Shown here piece by piece: positions 11,915-26,211 of a DNA stretch of 64,000 bases (position 1 is its first letter; each line of letters begins with the position of its first letter). A program made the position numbers and the translations under genes. The notes under the pieces were generated by a model. That model was not told where the DNA came from, did not search any database, and was given only the letters and a program-made list of their open reading frames with translations. This stretch comes from Saccopteryx bilineata (lineage: Eukaryota > Chordata > Mammalia > Chiroptera > Emballonuridae): NCBI RefSeq assembly GCF_036850765.1, contig NC_089492.1, positions 69,006,982 to 69,070,981 of the forward strand, written 5' to 3'.

Positions 11915-14900
11915 ATTGAATTTTTGTGGGATGCAACAAAAGTAATGCTTACAGGGAACTTTATAGCATTGAATGCACATATTAAAAAAAAAACCTTTTC
12001 AGTCAATCCTCTAAGCTTCAACCTCTAAAAAACTAGAAAAAGAAGAGAAAATTAAATGAGAAGTAATCAGAATAAATTTAATAAAGAGCAGAAAATTCAA
12101 TAAAATTAAGAGAAAAATATAGAAAAAAATCAATGAAACCAAAAGTTGGCTCTTTTACAAGATCAATAAAATTGATAGGCCCTGGCCGGTTGGCTCAGCG
12201 GTAGAGCGTCGGCCTGGCGTGCAGGAGTCCCGGGTTCAATTCCCGGCCAGGGCACACAGGAGAGGCGCCCATCTGCTTCTCCACCCCTCCCCCTCTCCTT
12301 CCTCTCTCTCTCTTCCCCTCCCGCAGCCGAGGCTCCACTGGAGCAAAGATGGTCCGGGCGCTGGAGATGGCTCTGTGGCCTCTGCCTCAGGCGCTAGAAT
12401 GGCTCTGGATGCAACAGAGCGATGCCCCAGAGGGGCAGAACATCGCCCCCTGGTGGGCATGCCGGGTGGATCCCGGTCGGGCGCATGCGGGAGTCTGTCT
12501 GACTGCCTCCCCGTTTCCAGCTTCGGAAAAATGAAAAAAAAAAAAAATTGATAAAGCTGTTGCTAGGCTAACCAAAACAAAAAGAAGACACAAATATTCA
12601 TATTAAAACTGAAAGAAGGGCTATCACTAGCGATCTCATAGATATTAAAAGGCTAATAAAGAAATCTTATGAACAACTCTGTGCCCACACATTTTATAAT
12701 CTAATGAAATGGACCACACCTTGAAAGACAACTTATTAAGACTCACACAATGAAAAACATCATCTTAATAGGCTTAATCTATTAAAGAAATTGAATGAAT
12801 AATTAATCTTGTAAAACATAAAGAACTAGGCCTCGATGGGTTTACTTGTGATTTCTGATTTCTACCAAGTATTTAGGGAACAAAAAATACTAATTTTCAA
12901 CAATCTCGTCCAGAAAACTGGTGCAGAGGAAACAGTTCCTAACTTAGTCTACGCAGTCAGCATTACCCGAATACCAAAACCAGAAAAAGACAAGAAAAAA
13001 AACTACAGACCACTAGATCTCATGAAAATAGACTCTAATGTCCTTAATACAATATTAGCAGAACTAACTCCAATAATGTATAAGAAGAATTATACACCAT
13101 GACCAAGTGGGATTTGTTCTAGGTATGAAAAGCTGGCTCAACATTTGGAAATCAATTAATGCAATCCATTACATCAACAGGCTAAAGAAGAAAAATCATA
13201 TGATTATATCAACAGATTTCAGAAAAGGCATTCCTGATAAAAACTCAGTAAACCAGGACTAGAGAAGAACTTCAAGTTGATTGAAAATAAAATCTACAAA
13301 GAACCTACAGCTAACATCATACTTAACAGTGAGAAACCAGATGTTTTCTCTCAGATTAGAAACAAGGCGAGGATGCCTCTTACCATTCCTACTCAACAAT
13401 GTACTGGAATTCCTAGCTAACGCAATTAGACAAAATGGAAATAAAAGATATTCAGACTTGGAAAATAACACAAAACTGTATTTACAGATGGCATAACTAT
13501 GTAAGAAATATCAAAGGATCAACAAAAAACTCCTCAAACAAGTAAGTTATTAGAGAAAGGTGGTAGCAAAAAAACAATTAGTTTCCCATATACCTGCAAT
13601 GAACATCAGAATTTGGTATTAAAAACACAACACCATTTACATTAGCATCAAAAGAAAGAAAAAAACAAATCTAAAAAAGTACAAGATCTATATAAAAAAC
13701 TACAAAACTGATGAGAAAAATAAAAATCTAAATTAATAGAGATATTCCATGTACATGGATAGAAAAGTTTAATATTGTCAACATTCAACCTGTCAGTTCT
13801 TCTAAACTTGATCTATCGAGTTAATGCAATTCCAATCAAAATCCCAATAAGTTACTTGGTGGATACTGATAAGCTGATTCTAAAGCTGATTTACATGGAA
13901 AAGCAAAAGACCCATAATAGCCAACATGTTAATGAAGAACAAAATCAGAGGACTGACACTATTCAACTTAAAGACTTATTGTGAAGATCCAGTAATCTAG
14001 ACAGCATGGTACTGGCAAAAGAATAGGCATATAGATCAATGCAACAGAATAGAGAGGCAAGAAGCAGACCCACGTGAGTCTAGTTCACTGAGCTTTGACA
14101 AAGGAGCAAAGGCACGCCAATGGAGCAAAACCAGCCTTTTCAACCAATGACGCTATGACAACTGGGTATCCACATGCAATAAGTGAATCTAGACATTGAC
14201 CTTACACTTTTCACAAAAATGAACTAAAAATAGATCAGAGACCTAAATGTAAAATGCAAAACTTTTAGATTATAACACAGGAAAAAATGCTATGGCATGG
14301 CAATAAGCTTTTAGATACAAAACTAAAAGCATGTTCCATAAAAAAGAAAAAAATCTGTAAACCAGACTTCAAATTAAAACCTTCTGTCCTGCAAAAGATA
14401 CAGCTAAGAGGGTGAAAAGACAAGCCACAGATGAGGAGAAAGTATTTGCTAAACGCACATCTGATAAAGAACTTATACCCAAAATATACTAACAACTCTT
14501 TAAACTCAGCAATAAGAAAACAACCTGATTAAAAAGTGGGCAAAAGGTCTGAATAGACACTTCACCAAAGAAGAAAAACAGATGTCAAATAAGCATATGA
14601 AAATATACTCATCCTTTTTCATTAGTGAAATGTAAATTCAAACAACTACATGCTACTACACAGCTATTAGTGTGGCCAAAATCTGAAATAGTGACATTCT
14701 CAAATGCTGGCAAGGATGTAGAGTAATAGGAACTCTCATTCTTTCGCTGGTGGGAGTACAAAATGGTACATCCACTTTGAAAGACAATTTGGCAGTTTCT
14801 TACAAAATTAAGCTTACTATATATACAATACAGTCCAGCAGTCACACTCCTAGGTATTTACCCAAATGAACTAAAACATGTCCATACAAAAACCTGCACA

Positions 14901-14965
14901 CAAATGTTTATAGTAGTTTTATTTATAATCCCCAAAATCGGAAACAACCAAAATGTCCTTCAATT
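11915..14965 (+). mobile_element. L1 LINE, degenerate ORF2 copy, truncated at both ends
   Basis: Translating through stops gives L1 ORF2 landmarks: WDATKVMLTGNFIALNAHI near 11927-11983, then KRTNQKLALLQDQ-like text before the SINE, then reverse-transcriptase text such as SRIPKPEKDKKKNYRPL near 12960 and a degraded QTRRGCLLPFLLNNVLEFLA near 13360. It continues into the ORF2 C-terminal region (caggaacactc-type ctggtgggagtacaaaatgg at 14749) and stops near gtccttcaattgggag. Stops and frameshifts in all frames show it is dead. A young SINE (12178-12543) splits it. The 5' region, ORF1 and 3'UTR are absent. Confidence 0.88.
12178..12543 (+). mobile_element. young bat tRNA-derived SINE inserted in L1
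   Basis: A nearly consensus-like copy from ggccctggccggttggctca to gtttccagcttcggaaaaat plus a poly-A tail. Intact-looking pol III A box (tggctcagcggt) and B box (gggttcaattcc) are present. Perfect target duplication aaaattgata is at 12168-12177 and 12544-12553. It interrupts the L1 ORF2 relic and is therefore younger. Open frames over it (110, 74 and 68 codons) are SINE sequence. Confidence 0.97.
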
Positions 14966-15163
14966 GGGAGCGGGGAGGTTGGCATTTCTAGTTGAAGAGT
15001 AAGCATAAATTTCTTGAATCTAAAAAATAAACTAAAATGTTGCTGAATGACCAGATAAACCTTACTGTGTTTCTCAAGGAAGATGGATTATTACATATCT
15101 CCAGGTGATGTAAATTTTATTTTATTAAGATAGGCAAAACATAGCTAACAAACTCATTTTTAA
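14966..15163. other. intron: short unique gap
   Basis: AT-rich sequence between the L1 relic and the next SINE. No feature is seen. Confidence 0.5.
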
Positions 15164-15179
15164 AAATAAATGCAAAGGA

Positions 15180-15584
15180 GCCCTGGCCGGTTGGCTCAGC
15201 GGTAGAGCGTCGGCCTGGTGTGCGGGGGGATCCGGGTTCGATTCCCGGCCAGGGCACATAGGAGAAGCGTCCATTTGCTTCTCCACACCCCCCCCTCCTT
15301 CCTCTCTGTCTCTCTCTTCCCCTCCCGCAGCCAAGGTTCCATTGGAGCAAAGATGGCCCGGGCGCTGGGGATGGCTCCTTGGCCTCTGCCCCAGGCGCTA
15401 GAGTGGCTCTGGTCGCGGCAGAGCGACGCCCCGGAGGGGCAGAGTATCGCCCCCTGGTGGGCAGAGCGTCACCCCTGGTGGGTATGCCGGGTGGATCCCG
15501 GTGGGGCGCATGCGGGAGTCTGTCTCTCCCCATTTCCAGCTTCAGAAAAATATAAAAAATAAAAATAAAAAATACAAAAAAATA
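15180..15584 (+). mobile_element. young bat tRNA-derived SINE with 16-base duplication
   Basis: Runs from gccctggccggttggctcag to an A/AT tail. A box (tggctcagcggt) and B box (gggttcgattcc) are intact. The perfect target duplication aaataaatgcaaagga is at 15164-15179 and 15585-15600. Compared with the 12178 copy it carries an extra ccccctggtgggcagagcgt block (about 15450-15474), so the two copies may belong to different subfamilies. The 159-codon minus-strand frame here is SINE antisense sequence. Confidence 0.97.
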
Positions 15585-16280
15585 AAATAAATGCAAAGGA
15601 TTTGAAAATTGCTAAGAGAATAGATCTTAAAAGTTCTCATTACAAGAAAAAAACATCTGCATGTGCAATCTCAGATATTAACTAAACTGTGGAGATCTAT
15701 GCAAATTTTAAGTCATTATATTGTAAACCCAAAACTAATATAATGTTGTCAATTCCAGCTCAACAAAAATAAACAAAAATGAATGCAAATATACTTTTAG
15801 TTTTTAAAATGAATTAAATATTTGAAATTACACTCTCATATTCAAGCTTTGTTATTTTTAATGTATTACATGTGCCTTTCCAAAAGAGAATATAGCTTTC
15901 AATATTTAGTTACAAACACATTAAAATAATTGTTGAGCTTATGATTCATGAGGAGGTACACGTTTATAAAACACTGCATAATGGCAGAGACTAAAAGATA
16001 ACTATTCTTTATGTAAATTTAAAAATGCACAACAAACAAAAAAAAACCCCAAATGAGCTCTTATGTGTTTGCCCTAAAGAAACCTTACAAAGTTATCTTT
16101 ATATGTTCATTCTGACATAGTAATTCTATGAACAACACAGTAACAGATTCTATAAGTATGTATTCATCTGAACTGCACAAGTCCATGAAGCTGGACGGCA
16201 GCATCCCGGTCACACATAGATCAGATCATGACTAGAGTCTCACTTCCCATCAGAAAATACTGACTTTAAAGACACTAGAC

Positions 16281-16453
16281 CAGCGGTTCTCAACCTGTGG
16301 GTCGCGACCCCGGCAGGGGTCGAACGACCAAAACACAGGGGTCGCCTAAAGCCATATTTTATAAATATGTATTTTCCGATGGCTTTAGGTGACCCCTGTG
16401 TTTTGGTCGTTCGACCCCCGCTGGGGTCACGACCCACAGGTTGAGAATCGCTG
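16281..16453. mobile_element. SPIN-like hAT MITE (non-autonomous DNA transposon)
   Basis: A 173-base near-perfect inverted repeat starting cagcggttctcaacctgtgg and ending in its complement with few mismatches (ccacaggttgagaatcgctg). The arms meet around an AT centre (ataaatatgtattttccg). An 8-base target duplication cactagac is at 16273-16280 and 16454-16461, as expected for hAT insertion. The end sequence matches, as I remember it, the SPIN (Space Invader) family, which spread by horizontal transfer to several tetrapods including bats. No coding capacity. Confidence 0.88.
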
Positions 16454-16569
16454 CACTAGACTGATTAAAAGAAAAAAAAAATCTAGAATTATTTCAATAA
16501 AAATAGACATGTTTCAACTTTTTATTTCTAGTTCAAAACAAAAACATTAGATTATATGTACTAAATATA

Positions 16570-17171
16570 AGGTCTACCGGAAAGTTCTGTCCGTATTTGG
16601 AATAAAACAAAATACAAATTTTTCTTACCGTCAATAAACTTTATTAAATAATATATTTCCACACCAATCCTATCTTCCGAATATGGTCCAAAATGGTTTG
16701 CTGAGCTGAATTAAGCCTTTCTGCGATCTCCAATGTTGTCAGAAAAGGATCTTGCTCCAACATGGTCTTAACAACATCGTCATCGATCAAAGATGGTCGC
16801 CCAGAACGTGGCTTATCAGAAAGGTTGAAATCACCTGTTTCGAATTTTTCGAACCATCTTCTGCATGTCCTATCAGAAACTGTACCTTCACCAAACACTT
16901 TCAATAAATTTCCACATGCTTCTGTAGCATTTCTTCCTTGTTGAAATTCGTATACAATACAGTGGCGTAAATGAACTTTATCAGTAGCCATGGGTACACT
17001 ATCGCTTCACACATAAGACTAACGTGAATCAACTTTGTTTTAGTTAATTTGCTACGTCAGTATGTATACATTAAGTGATAAAAATAGAGAGACACACATG
17101 CGCCAAATAAACATGTGTTTACGTGTCGAAACTTGTTGTGATAGAAACGGACAGAACTTTCCGGTAGACCT
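16570..17171 (-). mobile_element. internally deleted mariner transposon
   Basis: A 602-base element flanked by TA (16568-16569 and 17172-17173). The two ends are perfect inverted repeats over at least 25 bases (aggtctaccggaaagttctg, then tccgt). The minus strand carries only the 5' part of a transposase ORF before the sequence jumps to the 3' end, so the catalytic part is lost. Intact ends suggest a young insertion that could have been moved in trans. It lies 108 bases from the duplication of the SPIN-like MITE. Confidence 0.92.
16644..16991 (-). pseudogene. mariner transposase, N-terminal DNA-binding part only
   Basis: A 115-codon frame from ATG with no stop or frameshift. It starts MATDKVHLRHCIVYEFQQGR and contains the mariner helix-turn-helix module (TEACGNLLKVFGEG..SDRTCRRWFEKF at about residues 22-50) and the linker GRPSLIDDD (about 64-72). 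A second helix-turn-helix is present (TTLEIAERLNSAQQTILDHI at about 84-103), then GLVWKY and a stop. A full transposase of this family has about 340-350 residues with a DDD or DDE catalytic core after this point; that core is deleted here. The product, if made, could bind the element ends but not cut. Whether it is expressed is unknown. Confidence 0.85.
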
Positions 17172-17173
17172 TA

Positions 17174-19521
<2,348 letters not shown>

Positions 19522-19774
19522 CTACCAAATAAAACCACACAAGAATCATCTGTCAGATCATGGCTGCTTATTTCTTACATTTCAAAGTAGAGCTGCACAT
19601 AGATGTGTGGTTCCAAATTAACATAGGAGCACACAGGCACACGCTGACTGACGTGCTCAGACTTGTAGACAAATTTTATGTAAGATCAGATACACTCTTC
19701 ATATTTTTTCTGTGCCATGATACAATAGTAGGTAAAATTAAACCAACCCCAAAACCTAACAACTTACCATATCA

Positions 19775-20056
<282 letters not shown>

Positions 20057-20154
20057 TTATTACTTAGACAAAACAGACTTGGAGTTCACTGCAAATGCCT
20101 TTGGTTTCTCTTCAAAACCAGAATCCACTGCCATGGCTACAATTTCATTTTCTT

Positions 20155-20350
20155 TCTTTCTTTAATTTTTATTTATTGATTTTTAGAATAAGAGAGAAAG
20201 GGAAAAAGAGAGAGAACACTGATTTGTTGTTCCACTTATTTATGCATTCATTGGTTGTCTTTTTGTATGTGCCCTGGCCAGGGATCAAACCCTCAACTTT
20301 GGCTTATTTGTACAACACTCTAACCAACTGAGCTACCCAAATAAGGTTAA
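20155..20350 (-). mobile_element. tRNA-derived SINE, old subfamily, minus strand
   Basis: Read on the minus strand it begins tttgggtagctcagttggtt (A-box-like), carries gggtttgatccctggccagg (B-box-like), then gggcacatacaaaaagacaa and an A-rich tail with aataaataaaaatt. A perfect target duplication aatttcattttctt is at 20141-20154 and 20351-20364. The body is unlike the young group, so it is a distinct family. It sits 137 bases upstream of an EYA1 exon. Confidence 0.85.
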
Positions 20351-20364
20351 AATTTCATTTTCTT

Positions 20365-21370
20365 AAAATGCTTGACAATTTCAGTTTTACTCTATTACAA
20401 AGAATTAAAAAGTAAAGAGGTTTAAGTTTGTCAAGACATAAATAACATATATAAAGTATGAATGAAATTATACATTTGTGCAAAAATATTAGACACTAAG
20501 GTTTCCACTTCAATTAGAAGAACACAACAGGATTTTTTCACATCTTTATATTAAGTATGCTTAATAAAATGATGGGACAAGATTAGATGATCTTAAGAGT
20601 TCTTGCAAGCTCTAAAATTATGTTGCTATTTCCAAGAACTTAGAGTGCATGTACATTATAATGCCCACTGAAAAAAACTGATTATTTCATTTTACAGAAG
20701 AGTGGTAACACTTGAACTATTTAATAAAACAAAGATCAGAAAGGAACATGATCAATGTTTTACTGTTACACATTCTATCAAGGTAACAGTCTACACACTG
20801 AATATCTACATGTGCTCACTATGCAGCATACAAACCCAAAAGCAAATCTTAGTTTTGTCGCTCGCTTTATTTAGCATCTTCTTGTTAAATTATTCAAAGA
20901 AATAAAATACTAATTTTGATGATCACTGGCAAAGATTTTTGAAAAGACAAGATCAGTGATTGGCAACTATCCTATATGAAAGAGGTCATCCATACACTGC
21001 AAAATGGGAATTTAAATAGGCACATTTCTGTTGGGCTATTTGGTCAATGATTAAGAAATTTTCTATAACATTTAACCCAGCAATGTTATTACCAGTCATT
21101 TACTCTAAGAAAAAAACATGGATCTATACTAAGAGATACTTAGCAAAGATGTTCTTTAGTGTAGTTCCTAATAACAGAATATAGAAGGCATTCCCAAGAT
21201 TTTCATAGGTGTTAATCAGAAATGAAAACTCTATAAAGCTGTTTAAATGGTATCTTAATGACATTCAGTGACATGGGGAAAATTTTTCACACTATATTAT
21301 TAAAATAAACACTAAAATAAAACATTTTTGGTGAGTTTGTTAGAAATATTTTTAAAAGCATAAAACATTT
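20365..21370. other. intron: AT-rich, nothing assigned
   Basis: No repeat or exon is recognised with confidence. 20990-21350 has loose L1-like phrases but not enough to call. Confidence 0.4.
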
Positions 21371-21590
21371 TTCTTTTATTTTCTTTATTAAATTTATTGG
21401 GATGGAATTGGTTAATAAGATTATATAGGTTGCAAGTGTACAATTCTGTGAACCATGATCAGTATGTTGTATTGGTGCCCATCACCTAAAGTCAAATCTT
21501 TTGTCCATATATTTTACCCCTTTTACCACCTCCTCATTGCCCTTTTCTCAGGTTATCACCATACTGTTGTCTGTGTCTAAAAGCTTAAAA
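21371..21590 (-). mobile_element. L1 3'-end fragment, antisense
   Basis: attgggatggaattggttaa, tataggttgcaagtgtacaa and cccatcacctaaagtcaaat are the reverse complement of a typical mammalian L1 3'UTR. Only the 3' end is present. Confidence 0.8.
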
Positions 21591-24160
21591 CCTTTATTAA
21601 AACCATAAAAATCTCAGAAATGTTATCTATGGAGAAGTAGAATCATTGTTCACATAATATTCATAAAGCCAATATACATTTTTAAATTTTGTACTCAGAT
21701 ACTGTGTTACTTTTGTCAACAGAATACCCATTTAAAAAATAAAATTTTTATGGCAAATGATGGTAAAGGCAATAAATATGTTGACAGTTCAAAGAGTAAG
21801 TCTTCAATGTGAATGAGCTATTCACAGATGTCTCCCAGGTATGATGTGGTAGCTAACATAAGCCATTTACTTGTTGCTGAACATTAAGTGCTGGCTAAAG
21901 AGTCAGAAAACAAGGAGTTTCCAGTTGATCACTTATGAGCTGTTTGGACTTTGGACAAATCACCTAATAACTCTAAGATATAATTTCCCTATTGGCAAGA
22001 ACTCTACTTTGTAGGGTTTCTTAAACAGATCAAATGAGGTAATGTTTTGGAAAGCACAATCAACAATCTATAGTATCAACAAACCTTAGGAACCGTTACT
22101 GTTTATTCCTGCAAACATTTCTAACATTCTCCACTGTATTTACATATCTTTTCTCTTTTTTTACTTTCCCAAACTAGATAAACATGACTTAATCTCTTTG
22201 CATGTCTAAAATTCTTTTTCTATAAAGTTCAAGCATCTCTGAACTTTGAAAACGAGGCCCAAGGGTTTGTTATTTTCATTAAGAAGAGAAAATATTTCCC
22301 AAGATTGCTTTAAATTTAGTTATCCCCCAGATTCATATCTGAGGTTTTTTCATTTGTATCTTTTAGGAATACCAACTGTTCAAAATCCCCAAAACACCCA
22401 TCACAGATAAGCACAGAGCTATCACATGGCTAATACCTGCTCTGCCATGAACGATGGGGCCCTGGTAGACAAGATCCCCACATTAATGCTCATTTTCATG
22501 TGGCAATCTCATACTTCTTATCATATTAAACACTGGGCTCAGTGAGAACTACATGGGGATAAAAATATGACTAAGACAAGGTCTTGGACCTCAGAGGACT
22601 TATTGGGATGACAGTTTTGTTTTGTTTTTATAAACATTGGACCTCATAGGCATATGACTCACACTTGATATATTTATGTACCAGTGAACAATTAATATTG
22701 ATATTATATATAAAGTAAACTTATTAATGAGCTTTTTTTTTAATTTCTGGAAGAACTTTTTTTTTTTGGCTAGGGGTATGACTATCAATGCTTTTTTAAA
22801 AACTTTATTATATACATTTCATAGGAAAAATTACTTCGAGTTATGACTTGTAGTTTCATTTAAACTATACATTTTTAGGTTATGACTTGCTACATACATT
22901 TATACTGTACATTTTTGAATAATAAATACTGACCTCAATAATCCCTATACACCAAGAAAATGAATAAGACATAGAATATATTTTTTAAATGGATGTTTTC
23001 ATTCCCTAAGCTATTCCCTGGAACAAAGTAGAAAAGACCATAGAAGCTGTATTGGCACATACGGGCCACTGAGGTACGACCAAGTAAATCACAGCTCAGT
23101 ACTCCAAATGGTACCCAAGTGACTTCCCAGACTTAGCGCTACTTCCAAGACTGCACATTAGCTGGGACTCAACATAAGCTATATTCATTTGCTGGCTGGC
23201 TGTAGGCTGAATTCCGTTCCATTTAGCATGCTGAGCAGGCGTTTAATGGCACTCAGTGGCCAGGGAGACTTAATGCAACTTCCAAAAGGATCTAACTTAC
23301 TTCAGGGAGAGGGGTACACACTGGAGAATCAGGCTCAGGCAATATTAATTTTTCACCACCGGAGCCGCCTGCCTGCCTTCACACGGGACTCAGGCACAGA
23401 GAGCTGCTAACATTCAGTCCGGGCCACCAGCACTGGGTGCCTGTGACAGCCTCCTCTCCCGAGCTCCTGCCCATCTCTGACTCTCCAGTTCATTTCTCCA
23501 CAAAGAGGATGACACACTTTCTCCAATGGGCACAGCTCATCTTCTTATTCCCCTACTTTACAAAGTAACCACAAGTGGGTCCCGACTGCCCTTGGTAAAA
23601 TCCGAACTCCTTACCAGGGCTTCCTTATTAGGCTCCTGGTCTGGCCCCAGTTTCTCTCTTGGGCTGCTTTGATCTCTTCCCAGGAACCCCAGCTCCAACC
23701 CCAGCCCACCCAGATACACATCCCAACACCAGTGAAGTGACATGTGGTTCTCTTAGGGCTACTTCCGCCCCTCTTCCTCCCTCCCACTGCAGCCTGGTTA
23801 ATTTCTTATCAGCTGCACAATTCAGTATGCATGAGAAACTTCTTTCCTCAGAAAGACTTCCCTGTATTCCCATCTTCTCTCCTTTCCTCCTAAGCCTGAT
23901 TACTGAATCAATCAATTTATCTATCTCTTCATATGTATTTATTATATATTTACATATATATAACTTGCTAATCAGTATTTAAGCTAATTTGTACTAATTA
24001 ATAACTCAATAGCTAATACAAATTAACTAATCCTAATTATATTTAATTAGTCCTTTCCTTATCAAATAGCCTAAAAAGAAACTCTAAAGGTTATATCAAC
24101 AATTGGATATTTGTAGACAAACCATACAAATATGCCCAGAATACAAAATATAATAAAACT
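21591..24160. other. intron: MIR relic and old L2-like sequence
   Basis: 21885-22095 follows MIR order (ttatgagctgtttggacttt, ggacaaatcacctaataact, tcaaatgaggtaatgttttg). 23450-23950 is pyrimidine-rich L2-like text (ctccttaccagggcttcctt, tcccactgcagcctggttaa). 23920-24060 is an AT-rich palindrome-prone run. The rest is unassigned. Confidence 0.5.
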
Positions 24161-24390
24161 GTTAATATCCACTGAGTGCTTACTATATGTCAGGAGTGTG
24201 TACCTCTTGTATATGCTTTATCTGTACTCCATACCCAATATTATAGAAAGTATTCATAGTGCCATTTTGTAGATAAGGAAACAGAGCATTAGGCTAAGAT
24301 AATGTGGCTTCCGTGGGGTGGGAGTGAAAGTCAAATGTAGCCCCGCCTGGCTTTAGAGTCTACACAACGCTCTCTCAAGCCCTCCTACCT

Positions 24391-24761
24391 CTTCTTCTTC
24401 TTCTTCTTCTTTTTTTTTTTTTTAAGTGAGAGGCATAGAGGCAGACTTCCGCATGCACCAGGATCTGGCTCCACCCAGCAAGCCCCCTACCTGGTGAGGC
24501 TCTGCCCATCTGGGGCTGTTGCTCTACTGCTCTGCAACTGAGCTATTTTAGTGCTTGAGCGAGGCTATGGAGCCATCCTCAGGACCAGGGGCCAACTTGC
24601 TTAAACTATTCGAGCCATGGCTGCGGGAGGGGAAGAGAGAGAGAAGAGAGAGGGTGGAGAAGCAGATGGTTGTTTCTCCTGTGTGCCCTGACCGAAAATC
24701 AAACCCAGGACTTCTACACATTGGGCCAACACTCTACTGCTGAGCCAACAGGCCAGGGCCT
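24391..24761 (-). mobile_element. bat tRNA-derived SINE, minus strand, with GAA-repeat tail
   Basis: On the minus strand the head is ggccctggcctgttggctca. The body runs to the left and ends in a poly-A followed by (GAA)n, seen on the plus strand as cttcttcttcttcttcttct then a T run (24391-24423). A perfect target duplication cctcctacct is at 24381-24390 and 24762-24771. The microsatellite has grown from the SINE tail. Confidence 0.94.
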
Positions 24762-24869
24762 CCTCCTACCTATTCTATACTGCTTTATGGGATGTTCTGA
24801 AATTCACTAATGTGTTCTTTTCTATAGGACTAACAACCGCATACTGGGAGCACAGTAGAAGTGACAAGA

Positions 24870-25125
24870 ACAAATAATAATACTTCAAACTTATTGAGTG
24901 GTGAGTCTGAGCCAGACTCAAATATAAGTATTTCCCATGTTACAGCTCACTGAGCCTTCACAACCACCCCATGACATGACATAGGCACTATTACATCCCA
25001 TTTTACAGGTGAACAAAGTACCCAAGAGGAGAAGCAACTGTGGCAAATGGGACTCGATCCCAGGACATCTAGATTCAGAGTCAAAACTCTCAGTCTCCAC
25101 AGTACACTGCCTCCCAAAGTAATTA
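24870..25125 (+). repeat. old interspersed repeat (MIR/L2 class)
   Basis: The ordered phrases aacttattgagtggtgagtc, cattttacaggtgaacaaag and gactcgatcccaggacatct, ending agtacactgcctccc, match the common mammalian repeat with cattttacagatgaggaaac and gattcgaacccagg. Diverged throughout. Confidence 0.7.
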
Positions 25126-26203
25126 AGGGATTTTTTATGTTAATATTTTATTTTAACCTACATACTATGCAGACGGCTAACCAACGGCCATAGAGCCATT
25201 AGGAGGCACTTGTTAAAAGGCACCTATCAGGGCTTTTCCACAGACAAAGGAGCCATCATCCTGTGGAGGTGGGAAGGAGAGGATGTGACCTGAAAATCCA
25301 CAGGCTTCCCAAACACCTGCAGAGCCTGACTTGTAGTTCCACTGTGTGCTAGCACCAACTTACTAGGTGTTTTAGCAACTGCTTCAAAAACACATAACCA
25401 GAATATGCTTTCTTTTTCCACTGAGAAAGTAATCACACGTATCAGCACATACAGAATGGAAGCTTCTCAGGGACAGTTGGAGGGGTTTTCTTTGGTCCTG
25501 AAGCCAGGATCAGGCTGTTAAGGGTTAGAGGGTCCCACTTTGGCAGCTGATCTGATGCTAATTTGGTGCCCATACCACCAGGTAAATTTCACTGACATTT
25601 AGACCACCACAGAGCAAAGGCAAAATAGTGATGACAACGTTTTCCTGAGAAACCTTCCATGTGCGGCTGCGAGCCCACGTCCTGGTCTGTGCTGGCCCAG
25701 CACGAGGAGCGCGTTTCTGTATAAGGCCGCCATCACCCTGCTCAACGCACAGGGGAGAAAAGGCAAGACATAGCCAGGAAAACAGACTCCTCTTTCCACC
25801 AGGATCAACCCATTGAGAGCTTCTGTTGGATTTTTGAGTCTTCACTTACAACTTTAGGTCCCAGATAATTAGGCTTATAATTCAGAAGTCTTTTATCAAA
25901 ATCATAGAAAAGTCTTTTCCTTCCTAGAGACAAATGACTTTACATGAAAACTCACCTTTCGATAAATAAAAATATTTTATAATAAAATGTTTTACATTTT
26001 ATGTAACATTATATCATGAAACTTCCCCAAGTAAAAATAATTCCTACTTAGAATCTGTTATTACTCAATTAAGGAATCTGGCAGAGATGGGTTCCAGTGA
26101 AGCTCCAATAATACCCAGTGTATCCTTCTTGGTAGAGCCTGAATTAAATCATGCTCCAAGCAGGATGGCTATGGGAATACCTTCCTACCCATTAGTTAAA
26201 AGG
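25126..26203. other. intron: unique sequence, nothing assigned
   Basis: No exon or repeat recognised. 25640-25750 holds a small CpG cluster (gtgcggctgcgagcccacgt, cacgaggagcgcgtttctgt), which could be a degraded GC-rich repeat or a regulatory islet. Confidence 0.4.
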
Positions 26204-26211
26204 AAAAAATC

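Noticed and set aside
12180..12255. tRNA gene from the A and B boxes
   Set aside because: It is the tRNA-derived head of a SINE, with SINE body and tail attached and a target duplication; not a free tRNA gene. The same holds for the heads at 15180, 26212 and 56638.
12219..12551. 110-codon frame on plus strand and its antisense
   Set aside because: Lies wholly in a young SINE.
12836..13984. Frames of 69-88 codons with reverse-transcriptase-like text
   Set aside because: Fragments of the degenerate L1 ORF2; stops and frameshifts separate them.
15117..15596. 159-codon minus-strand frame
   Set aside because: SINE antisense sequence plus its A-rich tail read as Phe/Ile codons.
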